From assembly GCA_032622095.1 (NCBI GenBank), contig CP136066.1:93267319-93331318 (forward strand): a stretch of 64,000 nt of DNA, written 5' to 3'. Position 1 is the stretch's first letter. Every line of letters starts with the position of its first letter. A program made the translations under genes and the position numbers. The notes beneath the pieces are model-generated. The model was not told the DNA's origin, did not search any database, and saw nothing but the letters and a program-made list of their open reading frames with translations. This DNA is from Siphonodentalium dalli (taxonomy: Eukaryota; Mollusca; Scaphopoda; Gadilida; Siphonodentaliidae). Positions 1 to 13,300 of this stretch are shown here, one piece after another.

Positions 1-228
1 ACACTAAGAATGGTATAATATTGGCCCATTTGACTCTCTTTATCCGGTCTTTTGTGGTCGGCAAATGTGTATGTGCAATTTCTACTCACGTTTATAGCTG
101 TGGGGAAACCGCCTATCTGGTCTGAAGACAAACTTGTTTTTATGGTGTTGTTTTGATCCTTCTGCAGTATCTATGTTCTAAAAATAGTATGTTTCGTCTT
201 GGCGAAAGCGACTTCCGATTATAAACAA

Positions 229-976
229 CTAAAAAAAAAGATTCCCCCCCCCCCCCCTAACATATTCTGTAATATTTTCGGAGATATTTAATTGGATTTT
301 TTTTAACTGTCCACAAATGATTTGTGGTACCAGAGACATCAAGTGTGCTAAGCACTGTGCTGTGAGGTGAGATATGGCTGAGTGAGCACGAATTGAATAG
401 AAGAGGGACACTTTTCAAAAGTTGCAAACACACAGGTAGAGTGATCACAGTCATTCGGCTGTGCCTTGGTCCCCATTTCTCGCACCGGCTTGGAACATCC
501 TTATCTGTTGGTACCTCAACCTCAACCTCAACCTAGACATGGTGGAACATGGTTTACTGAAACATGGCATCAACGAGACTGATTTCAATAACTCTGTGTT
601 GGTCACGTCATGAAACTTCAAGGTGTCATTCCAAAGGAATGTGGTTAGACTGAATGGCCTGGGCATGCAGCGGGCACGTTGTGTCCCGAAGATGACACGC
701 ATGTTATCGTGGACTCATAATATCACGTTTGGACCATATTTACAGCCAATAACAACTTGTGTGAACAATGGAACACTGGATTGATTGTCCACTCTGCATC
801 AGTGTTTTGCAACTTTTGAAAAGCACCCCTCTTCCATTCAATTCGTGTTCAGTCACCATAACATAACTCACAGGACGGTACCTCGCACTAAACATTTGCG
901 TAAAGTTTCGTCAAAATAAATCCAAATCTCATAAAATATTACCGAATATATTAGTGGGGCTTCCTTTTTTTTTTAG
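229..976. repeat. Foldback (inverted-repeat) element, ~0.75 kb
   Basis: The left arm (229 to ~433) reads CTAAAAAAAAAGATTCCCC and continues through an AATATTTTCGGAGATATTT-like stretch to ACTTTTCAAAAGTTGCAAA. The same order returns as reverse complement at ~800-976, ending GGGGCTTCC(T)nAG. The arms are about 180-200 bp and diverged, so the copy is old. No coding potential or transposase is visible, so this is a non-autonomous MITE-like element of unassigned superfamily. No target duplication was resolved. The left arm contains a poly(C) run at ~243-257. Confidence 0.65.
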
Positions 977-1928
977 GTGTTCAATTATGTTTGTACGGTT
1001 TATCCACTGTGAAGATATGGACTGAGTCGTTATTTCGTGCGAGAATCTGGATTCAGATTACGGATTACACTCCGTACGAAGTGGTTCGGTAAACGAACAG
1101 ACCAGAATTTCGTAATCGGAATCAGGACATTCATAATGTAAACAAACCCGAGATTTCCCCACCTCGGAGCTTAAAAAGACAATAAAACAACAGAATCCGC
1201 CCCCTTGGGTACAACTTATTGCAAAATATAAACGATACATATAAAAGAATTTAAATGCGGATATATTTTTGTGTTATCGAGTGTAAACGGGGATAATTTT
1301 ATTGAAATTAGCCATATAATAATGTTATTGATAGTACTAACGCTGGGGGAGCACTTCAGTTGATGTGGAGCTTGAAGCAAATCCTTGTCAATTTCATTGT
1401 CACTTTCATTATCACTTTGGGGGGTTCACGTTTCGAGTTTCGAGTTGATGAGTACCACGCATTTAAAATGGCGGAGGCGACAGAAACACAACGAGAAACG
1501 AAGAAAAATGTAATAAACTAGGATATTACATATTTCAAAGTATTTTGGCAGCTACGAGCATATGCTACACAATTTTTCAAACAAGCTGATACCCCATGTG
1601 TGTCAAAATTCACATATGTTTGTTTTAACATTCTGACCAAAAGTCGTCAGTCGGAGGATTTTCCACGATGTGTTTACTGGTATATCATCTATTTTCATGC
1701 TTTTACTCTGCTTGGACCAAAAATATTGTTACTAATGTTATGTTTATTGAAAGAAAGCACATTTAGTCGGCAATATATTGAACCCTGTTTTTTAAATGAA
1801 TTTTTCCTTGTGAATCGTAGATTTTTAATCAGTGATGAGTGTACACGCACAACAATTAAGTGATGGGTCACCACGAACTTGTTCAGAATCGATTGAATAA
1901 ATAGACGATACCAAACGAGTCAAACCGC
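977..1928. other. Intergenic, no gene recognised
   Basis: AT-rich sequence without a convincing gene. About 35 bp at ~1026-1060 (GAGTCGTTATTTCGTG and onward) recur as reverse complement at ~27478-27512, so part of this interval is dispersed repeat. A YY1-like AAAATGGCGG occurs at 1465-1474. The 87-codon open frame at 1600-1863 has no recognisable features. Confidence 0.4.
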
Positions 1929-2034
1929 TTAGAGCGAAATTTACAAAAGGAGATCAGCAAATTAGGTCTGAACCGTCCATATATATAGGCAAGGTGCAGG
2001 CCTAATTTACCGGAATTTCGCTATATATAAACTC
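1929..2034. repeat. Degenerate small palindromic MITE
   Basis: An imperfect hairpin whose arms contain GCGAAATTTACAAAA and AAATTAGGTCTGAACC, returned as GGCCTAATTTACC and GGAATTTCGC. The arm sequence is clearly related to the much better preserved palindrome at 4454-4598, so both belong to one miniature family. Confidence 0.55.
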
Positions 2035-2439
2035 GACTTGAAGATTATTTATTCCTGTATATGGCCCAAAAAAAAAACGCCAAGCTACCCTATACTGTTC
2101 AATTGGGGTAATACATTAAACGGTGTACCAAAGATGTAAAGCATGTGCTCTTATCCCATTCAATATTTATCTGAGACTATTTCTTTACGCGGACAAACAA
2201 CGCATAGTTCAGTGAAACGTCATCGCACGCCTTATACAAGAAAACCATAGTCAGAAATGGTAACGCCACCAAAACCATATTATTAGCCATAAATATAAAT
2301 TATAATATAATTATTCTATAAACTAGCTTTCAAATTTTATCTGGGAAATTTGCATACTTCTATATTTCAAGTTTTCCCGTTTCTCGTGTTATACATTTCT
2401 TTCTTCAAACTGTCTTCTTTATTACACAAGCTGATGGGC

Positions 2440-3025
2440 CCGACTCCGTCCGGGATGTTTCCCATCTGATTTCCGGCGAAAGGCGCGATTTGACCTTCAA
2501 TTGACTATTTCGAAAGTCAAGGTCAGGTCAGGGTCATGATTTGACCCGTCCAAAACACCCCCACCCGGAGAAAAGTACCACTAGGTATCAAATTTCGTCG
2601 AAATCCGTCCTTTTTACCCCACTTGACCTTTAATTAACAATTTTGAAGGTCAAGGTAAGGTCGGAGTCATGATTTGACCCGTCCAAAACACTCCCCCGAC
2701 AAAAGCACCCATAGGTATCAAATTTCGTCGAAATCCATCCGTTTTACCCGATTTGACCTTTGATTGACCACATTGAAGGTCAAGGTCACGCTGATGTCAC
2801 GATTTGACCCGTTCAAAACACTCCCCGGACAAAAGTATTCATAGGTATAAAATTTCGCCGAAATTTGTCCGTTTTACCCAAATTGACCTTGCATTGACAG
2901 TTTTAAAGGTCAAGGTCAGGTCGGGCTCACGATTTGAACCGTCCAAAGCACTTCCCGGACACAAATACCCATAAGTATCAAATTACGTTGAAATCTATGG
3001 AAAGCCGAAGAGGACATGTTAGTTG
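2440..3025. mobile_element. Helitron-like fragment with four ~128-bp core repeats
   Basis: It begins with GCCCGACTCCGTCCGGG, the reverse complement of the 3' hairpin type seen at the Helitron-like ends in 35.8-40.4 kb. Four degenerate tandem repeats of ~125-130 bp follow, each with GATTTGACC, an AAGGTCAAGGT(C/A)A block, GTCCAAAACACT and ATCAAATTTCGTCGAAATC. The first unit of the 35.8-kb array (35799-36465) has the same core. The CTAG terminus is not preserved (CAAG is seen) and no 5' TC end is present, so this is a decayed or truncated copy. The core repeats carry nuclear-receptor-type half-sites. Confidence 0.6.
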
Positions 3026-3462
3026 CTAATTGCTAGATATACGACGCACGACTTGTCGTTGTATTTTAAAGGTGTTTCAAACTAGGAGATAGAAGGATTC
3101 TGCGTTTCAAATGGTGATGAATTATAGTAATTTATTCAAATTTTATGGCATAAATTGTTATTAAAACCGTATATACTATAACAAAAATTAATGACTCGAA
3201 AATTAAGTGGGCCTTTAAACAAAGTCACAATTGCAGTTAGGCTCATCTCATACTAGTTTAATCGGCGATATTCTGCTGCGCAGTTTGTTATAGTTCCAGT
3301 ATTCATTGAGCGTTATAGCCCCACTGTTATAATTCGCCTTTAGCAGGCGTACTCTTGCCTCAGATTATTGAGATATTAGGTCACACGTAGTGACATTAAA
3401 TCGCATGGAAACATAGCAATTGTGTGGGCTGCTTGGCGTGAATATTTAATGAGAAATAAAGT
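3026..3462. other. Intergenic, nothing recognised
   Basis: AT-rich sequence with no gene, palindrome or tandem repeat that I can support. Confidence 0.4.
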
Positions 3463-4245
3463 CATACGTAATGACATTAAACTCAAGAAAACCCGCGAAA
3501 ACAAAACAAAATCACATTTAATGTTTTAAGTTATTTCCTTCATAAAAAGAATCTTCGTGATAATGAACCCTCCCAATACTTTAGAATATAGAATTAAAAT
3601 AACAAAAACCTTCGGAATACAGAACCTTCGGAATAACGAACCTTCTAATTGGTGAACCTTCGGAATAGCGAACATTCAGAGAAATTTCGGAATAGTGGAC
3701 ATTCTGGATAGTGAACCTTCGGAATAGAGACATGCCCCCAATATTCATATTATATGCCCAGAGTTCAAAGGTATGGGCCCATAAAATCCTAAATTTGGCC
3801 CTTAAAATATTGAACTCCAAATTGGAGCCCACACAGAACATCACTTAAGTCAACTGTACCTGTGTCATGTCCCAATGCGGGAGGGTCCACAATATACCAC
3901 AACATTCATATTATATGCCAAGAATTCAAAAGTATGGGCCCACGTAATGACATTAAATCTCAAGAAAACCCGCGAAAACAAAACAAAATCACATTTAATA
4001 TTCTAAGTTAAGTTATTTCCTCCTGTATCTGTATCGGTATGCGCACAGGATCAGTTCGGATGTGAGCTCACACTCCGTAAAAAGAATCTTTGTGATAATG
4101 AACCCTCTCAAATTAGTCTCAATACTTTAGAATATAGAATTAACCTAAAAATAACAAAAACCTTCGGAATAGAGAACCTTCGGAATAGCGGACCTTCGGG
4201 ATAGCGAACCTTCATAATAGAAACATGCCCCCACAAGTACACCGG
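3463..4245. repeat. Tandem duplication containing a CCTTCGGAATAG minisatellite
   Basis: A block starting near 3463 (TAATGACATTAAA, CCCGCGAAAACAAAACAAAA, then GAATCT TCGTGATAATGAACCC) is repeated from ~3945. Each copy ends in short 12-15-bp reiterations of the type AACCTTCGGAATAGnG (3610-3725 and 4160-4215). The copies differ by indels. No coding function is apparent. Confidence 0.65.
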
Positions 4246-4453
4246 TGACGTAAACACATGTGCTAATCTTTGTTGTACTATCGTGACTCTATCGGTAACC
4301 ATAATAATACAGTCGCCCCTGTGGATTATCGATCGACCACAGAATATGAAAATCTGCGTACCAAGCAACACCACGGTGTGGCGTAATAAGCCGATCTTAG
4401 TTTCGCGTCCTATTTGTTGATTTAAGTATGTTTTGGATCATGTAATAAATAGA

Positions 4454-4598
4454 ATCTACAACTCGTCCCCAGTTTATAGCGGAATTTACAAAACTCGTCC
4501 AGTAAATTAGGTCTGAACCTCGCCAAATGCTCGGTCCAGACCTAATTTACTGGACGAGTTTTGTAAATTCCGCTATAAACTGGGGACGAGTTGTAGAT
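4454..4598. repeat. Near-perfect 145-bp palindrome (miniature foldback)
   Basis: Arms of ~66 bp (ATCTACAACTCGTCCCC through AGGTCTGAACC) are followed by a loop of about a dozen bases and then the almost exact reverse complement ending GGGGACGAGTTGTAGAT. Such near-perfect arms imply a young insertion or recent arm homogenisation. A related degenerate hairpin lies at 1929-2034. Strong hairpin formation is expected in single-stranded DNA or RNA. Confidence 0.8.
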
Positions 4599-5699
4599 CC
4601 TCTATATATGCTACGTACTGGTGCTATATAATGGTCACTCTCATTTTTGTTGGTGATAAAGGTGCCCAGTTTCTGAAAATTGTGACAAAGGTACCCGGGT
4701 TGGGAAAAGTCGTAATAAGGTACCCAGGTTCATCGAATCTCAAATTAAACGAGATTTAAATATCTTTGCTGGAAATTCGTTTGGTTTTTATCTGTTGCTT
4801 TCAGTTTTAAATTGTTTGAACTGCTATAAATCGAAAGAATGTAGTCAACTAATGTATCCTTTGATATGTTGTCCTGCAGTGTAACACAAAAATACCCCGT
4901 CGACCGCAGATGAACCTGGGTACCTTTATCACGATTTCTCCCTACCTGGGGCATGTACTATAGACCGGCCCCCCAGATGAGGGTGGTGTCACACGAAAGG
5001 GTAGAAATTTTGACGCTATCTCCAATTATCCTTGTCCCATGGGGGTTCCAAAGCACTGAGGTATTTTTTTGACCTTTTTGGTGTTTTTGACCTGCAAATT
5101 TCAGTATAATCAGGAAAACCAATAAAATAAGACAAATGTTGAATAAAATATACTTGAATATCAGATATTTATTCTATCTGGGTTGCTTAACATTAATGAT
5201 GTGCAAAAAGTTATATTATCCAACAAATTTTGTGAAAAATTCATGAAAATGCCAAAAAAATGCATAAATTGCAGTGCTTTTTCAAAAAAGTTTTCCAGAT
5301 GATTTTCTATTAAATTTTAATTTTTCGGTATAAAGCTCTCAGTGGTGCATCAAAATTTTCAGCATTATATACCTGATTTAATAATATCAACATCACAAGC
5401 AATGATATCCAAAAAGCCGAGATATATATCATGGAATTAGCATGTATCTGAGGAGGTTTATATTATGGTACAGTCTATTTTTGTTTAAATTTTTGATTTT
5501 TAGGGGGTAAATTAGCTAAAATTTTGATTATTTTTAAGTGAAAAATTTCTGAAAAATTCCCATGACTTTGTCAGTTTTATGGATACAACTGTACAACATG
5601 CACCACAATAAGCATGAATTCTTCCCCAATATCAGACATGAAATGCTATAATTAGGGTGGATACACACATGCATGTAATGTCTGTATGTAAAATACATG

Positions 5700-6943
5700 T
5701 ATTTTACATGGCCACATCAATAATTGACAAAATTAATCACCTGCGCGCGAGAGGTCAATTTCACCAGTGAGTAGTTATAAGCCATTATCAAACAAACTGC
5801 CATCAAGAAATTTCAGGCCAGTCATAAACATGTCTTCTTTCATGGATGCCGAAATGAGTAATTCTTGTCTGATATATGTTGCTGTTTTTCACGAGTTATA
5901 ATTCATTTCGAAAAGTGGGTTAGAGCCGGTCGATTTTATACTTGATTTGTTTCTGTCATTTCTTGGAAACAGGGTCATCCAAAACAAAAATAAAATATGC
6001 AGAATTCTTGTATAGGATGATACCGGCTTGTTGAGATTTCTCTGATAATTTGAGAGCGAGCTCATGTGATAACATTAATTCAATTGGGATTGCAAATATT
6101 CATTATAGTGACACTTGTGACACCCCCCCCCCCCCCATTTATATATATGTTTCTCAAGCCAAAGGTTGAAGAAGCTCCTAATTGTCACAAGCTTGAATTA
6201 TAACATTTTCGACCATAATCAATGATTGGGGGAGGGGCTGGTTCTCGAAAGCTTCTAATAACTAAGGGAGTTAATTGAATGTATCAGCCGGGATTATCTG
6301 GGCAAGAATTACAATATAATGTTTTACTTAAATATTCCATAGTTGTAAATTTTGCGAATACATGTATAACTGTATAACACAAGAGAGGAAAGGTGACGTA
6401 GTTGGGAACTCGTAGCTAGGCAACCCTTTCGCCGAATGAAGACAAACAGCAACACCATGCATTCAAATTTAAAGCTGTATAATATGTTCATAATTATATG
6501 AATAGCATAAATTGCTGCATATTAGATTAATCACTCGTAGAAAACAGCAACGACAGACATGACTATACGATATTTATAAAGCAGGGTGTCAGGACTCAGG
6601 GTGCTGCATGCACACCCCCGGCGAAGAAATATGCAATGGTGAATTCGGTAGCTTCTGGGATAATATAGCTCCCCGTGCATGTTGGGGGTCATAGCCCCCT
6701 GCGTTGGGGAAGAGGCCATCACTGGTATTAACATCAATAGAAGACTGACAATGATTTAAACAGAACGTCGACCATTTGAGTTATCGAGCGAATAATTATT
6801 TTAAGCGGCCTGACGACTTCGTCCCAGTCAACGGCTCTTCAGCGATTCAGAGTTTAACTCACTGTGGTCAAACACAGTCGCAATGATTGGGTTGTCAGCG
6901 GACACATATTACATGGTGTGTATGATCCATGTAAAACGCCAAA
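5700..6943. other. Interior of the TIR element, no gene recognised
   Basis: A ~1.2-kb interior with no intact transposase. It contains a poly(C) run at ~6121-6136 and scattered short open frames without recognisable motifs. Confidence 0.4.
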
Positions 6944-6963
6944 TCTATATCTATATTTGCGAA

Positions 6964-6998
<35 letters not shown>

Positions 6999-9511
6999 GT
7001 TCTATAGAAATTCACAGGGGACCATCTAGATGATGCCAAAGGGGTCTACTAGGAGTAGCTTTTTACAAGAAAGTTAATGGTCGGGGTTAGAATTTTCTAA
7101 AGTGACGCAATTTTTGTCAGGGGCAGAAAAGGGGGAGGGGCATAACAAAAATTTGTCGCCGATTGCCACCAAACTTATATATAATCATCCCCATAATATG
7201 AGGAATCTAATGGCGTGGTTTAAATATGGCAAAAGTAGCGCCGTTCGCGTCAGGGGTGCCCGGAAGGTGGGGGGGGGGCAGATTTTTTTTCTGTCGCCGA
7301 TTGCCACGAAACTTACATATAATCATCCCCATGATATGAAGAATCCAAATGGTGTGGTTTAAATATGTCAAAAGTGGCGTCGTTTGAGTCAGGGATGAAC
7401 GGAAGAGGAGAGGGGCACCAAAACTGATAAAACGAATTTTAGCGCCGATTTCCACCAAATCTATATCTATATTTGCGAATGTCTGTCTGTCTGTCTGTGT
7501 TCTATAGAAATTCACAGGGGACCATCTAGATGATGCCAAAGGGGTCTACTAGGAGTAGCTTTTTACGAGAAAGATAATGGTCGGGGTTAGAATTTTCTAA
7601 AGTGACGCAATTGTTGTCAGGGGCAGAAAAGGGGGAGGGGCATAAAAACAATTTGTCGCCGATTGCCACCAAACTTATATATAATCATCCCCATAATATG
7701 AGGAATCTAATGGCGTGGTTTAAATATGGCAAAAGTCGCGCCGTTCGCGTCAGGTGTGCCCGGAAGGGGGGGGATTTTGTTTCTGTCGCCGATTGCCACG
7801 AAACTTACATATAATCATCCTCATGATATGAAGAATCCAACGGTGTGGTTTAAATATGTCAAACGTGGCGTCGTTTGAGTCAGGGATGAACGGAAGGGGA
7901 GAGGGGCACCAAAATTAATAAAACAAATTTTAGCACCGATTTCCAACAATTTGATATATGTTCTTCTTCATGATACAAGTAATCTAATTGTGCGATTTAA
8001 CAACGCCAAATTGTTGTTTTTGGATGAGAGATTGGGAGGGGGTGGGCACTAAATTTGATAATAAGTCGCCGATTGCCACCACACTTATACAAAATCATCC
8101 CCATGGTATGAGGAGTCTAATGGTGTGGCTTTTATCTGTCAAATATGGCCTCATTCGAGTCAGGGTTGCATTGAAAGGGACAGGGCACCAAAATTGATGC
8201 ACAATTTTTTTAGCGCCAATTTCCACCAAATTGATACACGTTCTTATCCATGATACGAGGAATCTAATCGTGACTTAAAGACGCCATAGTGGTGTTGTTT
8301 GGGTGAGAGATGGAGAGTGGAGGGATTGGCACCAAATTTGATAAAAAAAATTGTTTAGTCGCCGATTATCACCAAACTTATAAACAATCATCTCCATGAT
8401 ACCAGGAGTGTAATCGTGTGGTTTAAGGATGTCACAAGTGGGGCCATTCGAGTCAGTGGTGAATAGAGATGAGAGGGACACAAAAAATTATATCTATATG
8501 TTTAGTGCCGATTTCCACCAGATTGATACATATTCTTCTCCGTGATACGAGGAATCTTATCGTGTGTTTTAGATACACCAAATTGGTGCCCTATGGGTGA
8601 GAGATATGGGGACGTTAAATTTGATACGAATTTGTATACTCGCCAATTTTCACCAATTTCATATATATGCATCTCTAATCTCTAATGAGTCTTAGTGTGT
8701 GCAGCTTGAGTCCGAAATAGGGACGGGAGGGTCACCAAAACTGATACAAAATATTTTTAGTACCAATTACCATCAAATTCAGACACGTTCTTCTCAAATG
8801 ATACAAGAAATAAAATCGTGCTGTCTGTCTGTCTTTTTGTCTGTCTGTGTGCGTTCTATATATAACTTCACGCGGTACAATCGAGATGGCACCAAGGCGT
8901 TCTAAGATGGGTAACTTTTTACAAGGAAGATAATGGTGCGGGTTTAAATTTTCTAAAATGACCCTGTTGGTGGGAGGGGAAATTTAAAACATATGGTGAA
9001 ATAGTTTTGTCGCTGATTTCCACCTAACGAATACATAATCACCTTCGCAATATGGCGTTGTTCGAGTCAGCGTTGTGTCAACAATTGATTTAAAAAACCA
9101 AATTCCACCAAATTCATACACGTTTTTCTCTAATGATATACCATGAATTAAATCACATTTGGTGTCGTTTGCGTCACGGATGGCGATCGGATATGCACTA
9201 TCATTGATAAGATTGCTATTCGCCGATATCCACATATAAGTTATATACAGTCACCAGGCCATCTCCATATCATTTTAAGTAGTTGGGCGTTCACATTTCA
9301 CAATCCCGACATATGGTGACCCACATAAGTCACTTGAACAATTATATCTTCTTAACAGTCATATTTATATGGGAATGGAAATCAAGGCATTCACACAATG
9401 AGCTAGCAAAAAGAGATAACTAGAAGAAGCATTAAACGTATAGTTATCATTCTATTGAAGAGATACATATATTCGTGCAAACTGAGAGACCTCGAACTTT
9501 CAGAGGATTGC

Positions 9512-10046
9512 ATATATATAATAACAAAATTTAGTCTGTTCCATTCAATACAGTTTCCACAAAAAGTTAGATATGGAAGGCCTGTTCAAAAATAGTGGTC
9601 ACAGTGTGCAGTCAAATATAGTTTCTTCTGATATACAAGAAAATGCAGTTAGTAGCACAAGACTTTTCAGGATCCTACCAATACTGACATCTGACGAGGG
9701 TTTTAGAATAGACTCATCGACTGACATAAACAACTCAAAATCGCGCTCTGTGCCTGGCATATGTGGCTGATATATTTGCGCAGCAACATTTCGTTTAAAC
9801 TAAGAATATTTAGCCAATATATAGCACCATGAACAGAGGAGCACCTGGAAATTTCTTTGAAACATCTGTATCTTCATGGAGATATGATAGCCAGGTGTCC
9901 TCGAGATCTTAGTCCAACCCACTAGATTGATTGATACATCTCAATATGTAAAACCCAATTATCATCTTTTATCGAACTAATGTGTTTATGATGTGCATGT
10001 ATCATATTATAACGTCTAATGTATACGCAGTTGTAAATAAATAAAT
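9512..10046 (+). promoter_or_regulatory. TATA box to poly(A)-signal cassette in unit 1
   Basis: TATATATA at 9512-9520 lies about 60 bp before the ATG at 9573, with candidate initiator sequence near 9541-9548 at a normal TATA spacing. Overlapping AATAAA signals occur at 10035-10046. The same cassette is present in units 2 and 3. This part of the element lacks the core repeats, suggesting a transcription unit carried or captured by the Helitron. Activity is inferred, not shown. Confidence 0.4.
9573..9770 (+). CDS. 65-codon ORF carried by Helitron-like unit 1
   Basis: A short protein beginning MEGLFKNSGHSVQSN and ending SVPGICG. It is serine-rich, has no signal peptide or membrane segment, and matches no family I recognise. 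A TATA box lies upstream and AATAAA signals downstream. All three tandem copies encode the same protein; one difference visible between copies (CTG versus CTT, near 9687) is synonymous. Because the copies are recent, this conservation is weak evidence of selection. It could be the first exon of a captured host gene, a miniature Helitron gene, or chance. A second 27-codon frame (MNRGAPGNFF) starts at 9829. Confidence 0.3.
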   Translation: MEGLFKNSGHSVQSNIVSSDIQENAVSSTRLFRILPILTSDEGFRIDSSTDINNSKSRSVPGICG

Positions 10047-10277
10047 ACTTCATTATTGGTGGAACGGATTAATCGCGATAAACAGAATGACAATTGACAA
10101 GGTGAGCCACTATATATATATACTTATATTCCATGACTGTAATAATCATGTTTTGTGATTCTATTTGAATATACAATTTATGAGAAAACGTATAACACTT
10201 TAAGCAAGAGCATTCTCTATTCCCAACAAATATCCACAGCATACATTAACCTGGGCAACGCCGGGTAACCCTGCTAG

Positions 10278-10297
10278 TCTATATCTATATTTGCGAA

Positions 10298-10336
<39 letters not shown>

Positions 10337-13300
10337 GTTCTATAGAAATTCACAGGGGACCATCTAGATGATGCCAAAGGGGTCTACTAGGAGTAGCTTT
10401 TTACAAGAAAGTTAATGGTCGGGGTTAGAATTTTCTAAAGTGACGCAATTTTTGTCAGGGGCAGAAAAGGGGGAGGGGTATAAAAAAAAATTGTCGCCGA
10501 TTGCCACCAAACTTATATATAATCATCCCCATAATATGAGGAATCTAATGGCGTGGTTTAAATATGGCAAAAGTCGCGCCGTTCGCGTCAGGGGTGCCCG
10601 GAAGGGGGGGGGGGTTCAGATTTTTTTTCTGTCGCCGATTGCCACGAAACTTACATATAATCATCCCCATGATATGAAGAATCCAAATGGTGTGGTTTAA
10701 ATATGTCAAAAGTGGCGTCGTTTGAGTCAGGGATGAACGGAAGAGGAGAGGGGCACCAAAACTGATAAAACGAATTTTAGCGCCGATTTCCACCAAATCT
10801 ATATCTATATTTGCGAATGTCTGTCTGTCTGTCTGTCTGTGTTCTATAGAAATTCACAGGGGACCATCTAGATGATGCCAAAGGGGTCTACTAGGAGTAG
10901 CTTTTTACGAGAAAGATAATGGTCGGGGTTAGAATTTTCTAAAGTGACGCAATTGTTGTCAGGGGCAGAAAAGGGGGAGGGGCATAAAAACAATTTGTCG
11001 CCGATTGCCACCAAACTTATATATAATCATCCCCATAATATGAGGAATCTAATGGCGTGGTTTAAATATGGCAAAAGTCGCGCCGTTCGCGTCAGGTGTG
11101 CCCGGAAGGGGGGGGGGATTTTGTTTCTGTCGCCGATTGCCACGAAACTTACATATAATCATCCTCATGATATGAAGAATCCAACGGTGTGGTTTAAATA
11201 TGTCAAACGTGGCGTCGTTTGAGTCAGGGATGAACGGAAGGGGAGAGGGGCACCAAAATTAATAAAACAAATTTTAGCACCGATTTCCAACAATTTGATA
11301 TATGTTCTTCTTCATGATACAAGTAATCTAATTGTGCGATTTAACAACGCCAAATTGTTGTTTTTGGATGAGAGATTGGGAGGGGGTGGGCACTAAATTT
11401 GATAATAAGTCGCCGATTGCCACCACACTTATACAAAATCATCCCCACGGTATGAGGAGTCTAATGGTGTGGCTTTTATCTGTCAAATGTGGCCTCATTC
11501 GAGTCAGGGTTGCATTGAAAGGGACAGGGCACCAAAATTGATGCACAATTTTTTTAGCGCCAATTTCCACCAAATTGATACACGTTCTTATCCATGATAC
11601 GAGGAATCTAATCGTGACTTAAAGACGCCATAGTGGTGTTGTTTGGGTGAGACATGGAGAGTGGAGGGATTGGCACCAAATTTGATAAAAAAAAATGTTT
11701 AGTCGCCGATTATCACCAAACTTATAAACAATCATCTCCATGATACCAGGAGTGTAATCGTGTGGTTTAAGGATGTCACAAGTGGGGCCATTCGAGTCAG
11801 TGGTGTATAGAGATGAGAGGGACACAAAAAATTATATCTATATGTTTAGTGCCAATTTCCACCAGATTGATACATATTCTTCTCCGTGATACGAGGAATC
11901 TTATCGTGTGTTTTAGATACACCAAATTGGTGCCCTATGGGTGAGAGATATGGGGACGTTAAATTTGATACGAATTTGTATACTCGCCAATTTTCACCAA
12001 TTTCATATATATGCATCTCTAATCTCTAATGAGTCTTAGTGTGTGCAGCTTGAGTCCGAAATAGGGACGGGAGGGTCACCAAAACTGATACAAAATATTT
12101 TTAGTACCAATTACCATCAAATTCAGACACGTTCTTCTCAAATGATACAAGAAATAAAATCGTGCTTTCTGTCTGTCTTTTTGTCTGTCTGTGTGCGTTC
12201 TATATATAACTTCACGCGGTACAATCGAGATGGCACCAAGGCGTTCTAAGATGGGTAACTTTTTACAAGGAAGATAATGGTGCGGGTTTAAATTTTCTAA
12301 AATGACCCTGTTGGTGGGAGGGGAAATTTAAAACATATGGTGAAATAGTTTTGTCGCTGATTTCCACCTAACGAATACATAATCACCTTCGCAATATGGC
12401 GTTGTTCGAGTCAGCGTTGTGTCAACAATTGATTTAAAAAACCAAATTCCACCAAATTCATACACGTTTTTCTCTAATGATATACGATGAATTAAATCAC
12501 ATTTGGTGTCGTTTGCGTCACGGATGGCGATCGGATATGTACTATCAGTGATAAGATTGCTATTCGCCGATATCCATAAGTTATATACAGTCACCAGGCC
12601 ATCTCCATATCATTTTAAGTAGTTGGGCGTTCACATTTCACAATCCCGACATATGGTGACCCACATAAGTCACTTGAACAATTATATCTTCTTAACAGTC
12701 ATATTTATATGTGAATGGAAATCAAGGCATTCACACAATGAGCTAGCAAAAAGAGATAACTAGAAGAAGCATTAAACGTATAGTTATCATTCTATTGAAG
12801 AGAAACATATATTCGTGCAAACTGAGAGACCTCGAACTTTCAGAGGATTGCATATATATAATAACAAAATTTAGTCTGTTCCATTCAATACAGTTTCCAC
12901 AAAAAGTTAGATATGGAAGGCCTGTTCAAAAATAGTGGTCACAGTGTGCAGTCAAATATAGTTTCTTCTGATATACAAGAAAATGCAGTTAGTAGCACAA
13001 GACTTTTCAGGATCCTACCAATACTTACATCTGACGAGGGTTTTAGAATAGACTCATCGACTGACATAAACAACTCAAAATCGCGCTCTGTGCCTGGCAT
13101 ATGTGGCTGATATATTTGCGCAGCAACATTTCGTTTAAACTAAGAATATTTAGCCAATATATAGCACCATGAACAGAGGAGCACCTGGAAATTTCTTTGA
13201 AACATCTGTATCTTCATGGAGATATGATAGCCAGGTGTCCTCGAGATCTTAGTCCAACCCACTAGATTGATTGATACATCTCAATATGTAAAACCCAATT

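Larger units (their letters stand above)
6944..10277 (+). mobile_element. Helitron-like tandem unit 1
   Basis: It starts with TC (TCTATATCTATATTTGCG) directly after an A at 6943, followed by a CTGT microsatellite. It ends with a short hairpin (ACCTGGGCAACGCCGGGT), 7 nt, then CTAG at 10274-10277. These are the classical Helitron terminal features: 5' TC, subterminal 3' hairpin, 3' CTAG, insertion between A and T. Inside, a second copy of the 5' end begins at 7460, so the unit is a 516-bp 5' fragment followed by a 2,818-bp full-length element. Degenerate ~130-150-bp core repeats (CGCCGATTnCCACCAAA type) fill 7.1-9.2 kb. No Rep/helicase is encoded, so it is non-autonomous. Confidence 0.8.
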
